Source: Mycolicibacterium iranicum (GTDB lineage: Bacteria > Actinomycetota > Actinomycetes > Mycobacteriales > Mycobacteriaceae). From it: a stretch of DNA of 64,000 nucleotides. The stretch spans positions 1-64,000 of the forward strand of contig NZ_LWCS01000019.1 in assembly GCF_001650495.1 (NCBI RefSeq), written 5' to 3'. This document shows positions 63,163-64,000 of this stretch, piece by piece (within the stretch, counting starts at the first letter, position 1; the number at the start of each line of letters is the position of its first letter). The notes under the pieces are model-generated. The model saw only the letters and a program-made list of their open reading frames with translations, had not been told where the DNA came from and made no database searches. Both the position numbers and the translations under genes were made by a program.

Positions 63163-64000
63163 ATGCAACGGTCCCGACAATCCAGGAGCTCCGCCGTCGC
63201 GGCGATGTTGGCTCTGGTCACACTACTTCTGGCAGCGTGCGGCAGTTCGAATCCGCTCGGTGGTGGCGAGATATCCGGCGACCTGAAGACGATCAAGGTG
63301 GGGTCGGCGGACTTCACCGAGTCGAAGATCATCGCCGAAATCTATGCGCAGGTCCTGGAGGCCAACGGCTTCACGATCACCCGCCAGTTCGGCATCGGCA
63401 GCCGCGAGACGTACATCCCGGCGGTGCAGGATCATTCGATCGACCTGATCCCGGAGTACACCGGCAATCTGCTGCAGTACTTCGATGCCAAGAGCACCGC
63501 CACCACACCGGATACGGTGCTGCTGGCACTCTTCAAGGCGCTGCCCGGTGATCTGTCGATCCTTTACCCGTCGCCGGCCGAGGACAAGGACACCTTGGCG
63601 GTCACCGAGGAGACCGCGCAGCGCTGGAACTTGAAGTCCATCGCCGACCTCGCGACGCGCTCCCCGGAGGTGAAAGTCGGTGGGCCGTCGGAATTTCAGA
63701 CCAGACAGACAGGCCTGGTGGGTCTGAAGGAGAAGTACGGTCTCGACATCGCCCCCGCCAACTTCATCGCGATCAGTGACGGCGGCGGTCCCGCGACCGT
63801 GCAGGCGCTGACCGACGGAACGGTCACCGCGGCCAACATCTTCAGCACCTCCCCGGCGATCGAACAGAGCAACCTGGTCGTGCTGGAGGACCCGGAAAAC
63901 GTCTTCCTGGCGGCGAACGTGGTGCCGCTGGTCGCCTCTCAGAAGATGTCGAACGAACTCAAGACGGTGCTGGACGCGGTCAGCGCGAAGCTCACCACCG
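63163..64000 (+). CDS. proX: Osmoprotectant (glycine betaine/proline) ABC transporter substrate-binding lipoprotein ProX, partial
   Basis: The frame is open to the end of the window; 279 codons are present. The lipobox is LLLAAC (Cys26), preceded by a hydrophobic signal helix. The QAT-family block SADFTESKIIAEIYAQVLEA, then GSRETYIPAVQDHSIDLIPE with YTGNLLQY, is the choline/betaine-binding type. GAAAGGACG 5 nt upstream supports ATG 63163. In M. tuberculosis proX (Rv3759c) is followed by proV, proW and proZ, which would lie beyond 64000. Confidence 0.9.
   Translation, partial: MQRSRQSRSSAVAAMLALVTLLLAACGSSNPLGGGEISGDLKTIKVGSADFTESKIIAEIYAQVLEANGFTITRQFGIGSRETYIPAVQDHSIDLIPEYTGNLLQYFDAKSTATTPDTVLLALFKALPGDLSILYPSPAEDKDTLAVTEETAQRWNLKSIADLATRSPEVKVGGPSEFQTRQTGLVGLKEKYGLDIAPANFIAISDGGGPATVQALTDGTVTAANIFSTSPAIEQSNLVVLEDPENVFLAANVVPLVASQKMSNELKTVLDAVSAKLTT

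Noticed and set aside
1..64000. CRISPR arrays, insertion sequences, prophage and rRNA genes
   Set aside because: No regular 25-40 bp repeat array, transposase or terminal inverted repeat pair, phage module or rRNA segment was seen anywhere in the window.

Overview
The window is high-GC actinobacterial DNA and almost certainly comes from a Mycolicibacterium-type (rapidly growing) mycobacterium. It carries the mycolic-acid and arabinogalactan gene set: the end of pks13, accD4, embC-embA-embB, aftA, dprE1-dprE2, a GtrA gene, glfT1 and its galactan ABC exporter. Compared with my memory of the M. tuberculosis map, it runs through the Rv3800c to Rv3759c neighbourhood in one direction, with deletions and insertions. 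Names taken from that map are established knowledge recalled without a search.

Layout. 1-2.7 kb: pks13 3' end and accD4. 2.7-6 kb: a DUF4331 protein, a membrane Ser/Thr kinase and a metallo-beta-lactamase-fold hydrolase. 6-20.2 kb: a tight minus-strand cell-wall operon, transcribed GtrA, dprE1, dprE2, aftA, embC, embA, embB. 20.2-26 kb: accessory genes, including an HNH/DUF222 gene whose start codon lies inside a LexA-type box and a MocR regulator divergent from an AhpD-like gene. 26-31.7 kb: galactan genes wzt, glfT1, wzm, then the proteasome activator bpa, a cysteine-desulfurase-like gene and a quinone oxidoreductase. 31.7-36 kb: MarR, tRNA-Ser(UGA), a diguanylate cyclase, an MFS transporter and a dienoyl-CoA-isomerase-like crotonase. 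36.2-40.5 kb: a 1410-residue exported multi-repeat protein. 40.5-46.5 kb: a lipoprotein, DUF4334, a HisC/Pat aminotransferase, tRNA-Ser(GCU), tRNA-Arg(ACG), ctaD and a small operon DinB-RidA-phosphoesterase-MmcQ. 46.5-49.7 kb: HxlR regulator, two tandem NAD(P)-dependent reductases and a TPR membrane protein. 49.8-55.4 kb: a minus-strand ESX effector locus. 55.5-64 kb: cupin, alkyl-sulfatase-like hydrolase, a second HNH/DUF222 gene, SDR, histidine phosphatase, APH-like phosphotransferase, transglutaminase, LapA-like protein and the start of a ProX-type osmolyte-binding lipoprotein.

The most interesting region is 49.8-55.4 kb. Two WXG100 genes (EsxF-like, EsxE-like) precede an 892-residue CpnT-like protein. 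Its N-terminal half and proline/glycine linker look like M. tuberculosis CpnT, but its last ~240 residues do not show the TNT NAD-glycohydrolase sequence and match no family I recognise. Three small genes and one apparently frameshifted reading frame follow in the same direction. They join by 4-13 nt overlaps, apart from one 232-nt overlap in which the damaged frame begins inside the end of its upstream neighbour. They are natural candidates for immunity functions. I read this as a CpnT-type secreted toxin with an exchanged effector domain and its immunity set.

Other points worth checking are a 36-bp tandem repeat crossing the embA/embB junction, a cysteine-desulfurase homologue without the PLP lysine, a beta-propeller set between cadherin-like repeats in the large exported protein, and a kinase gene placed between accD4 and embB.
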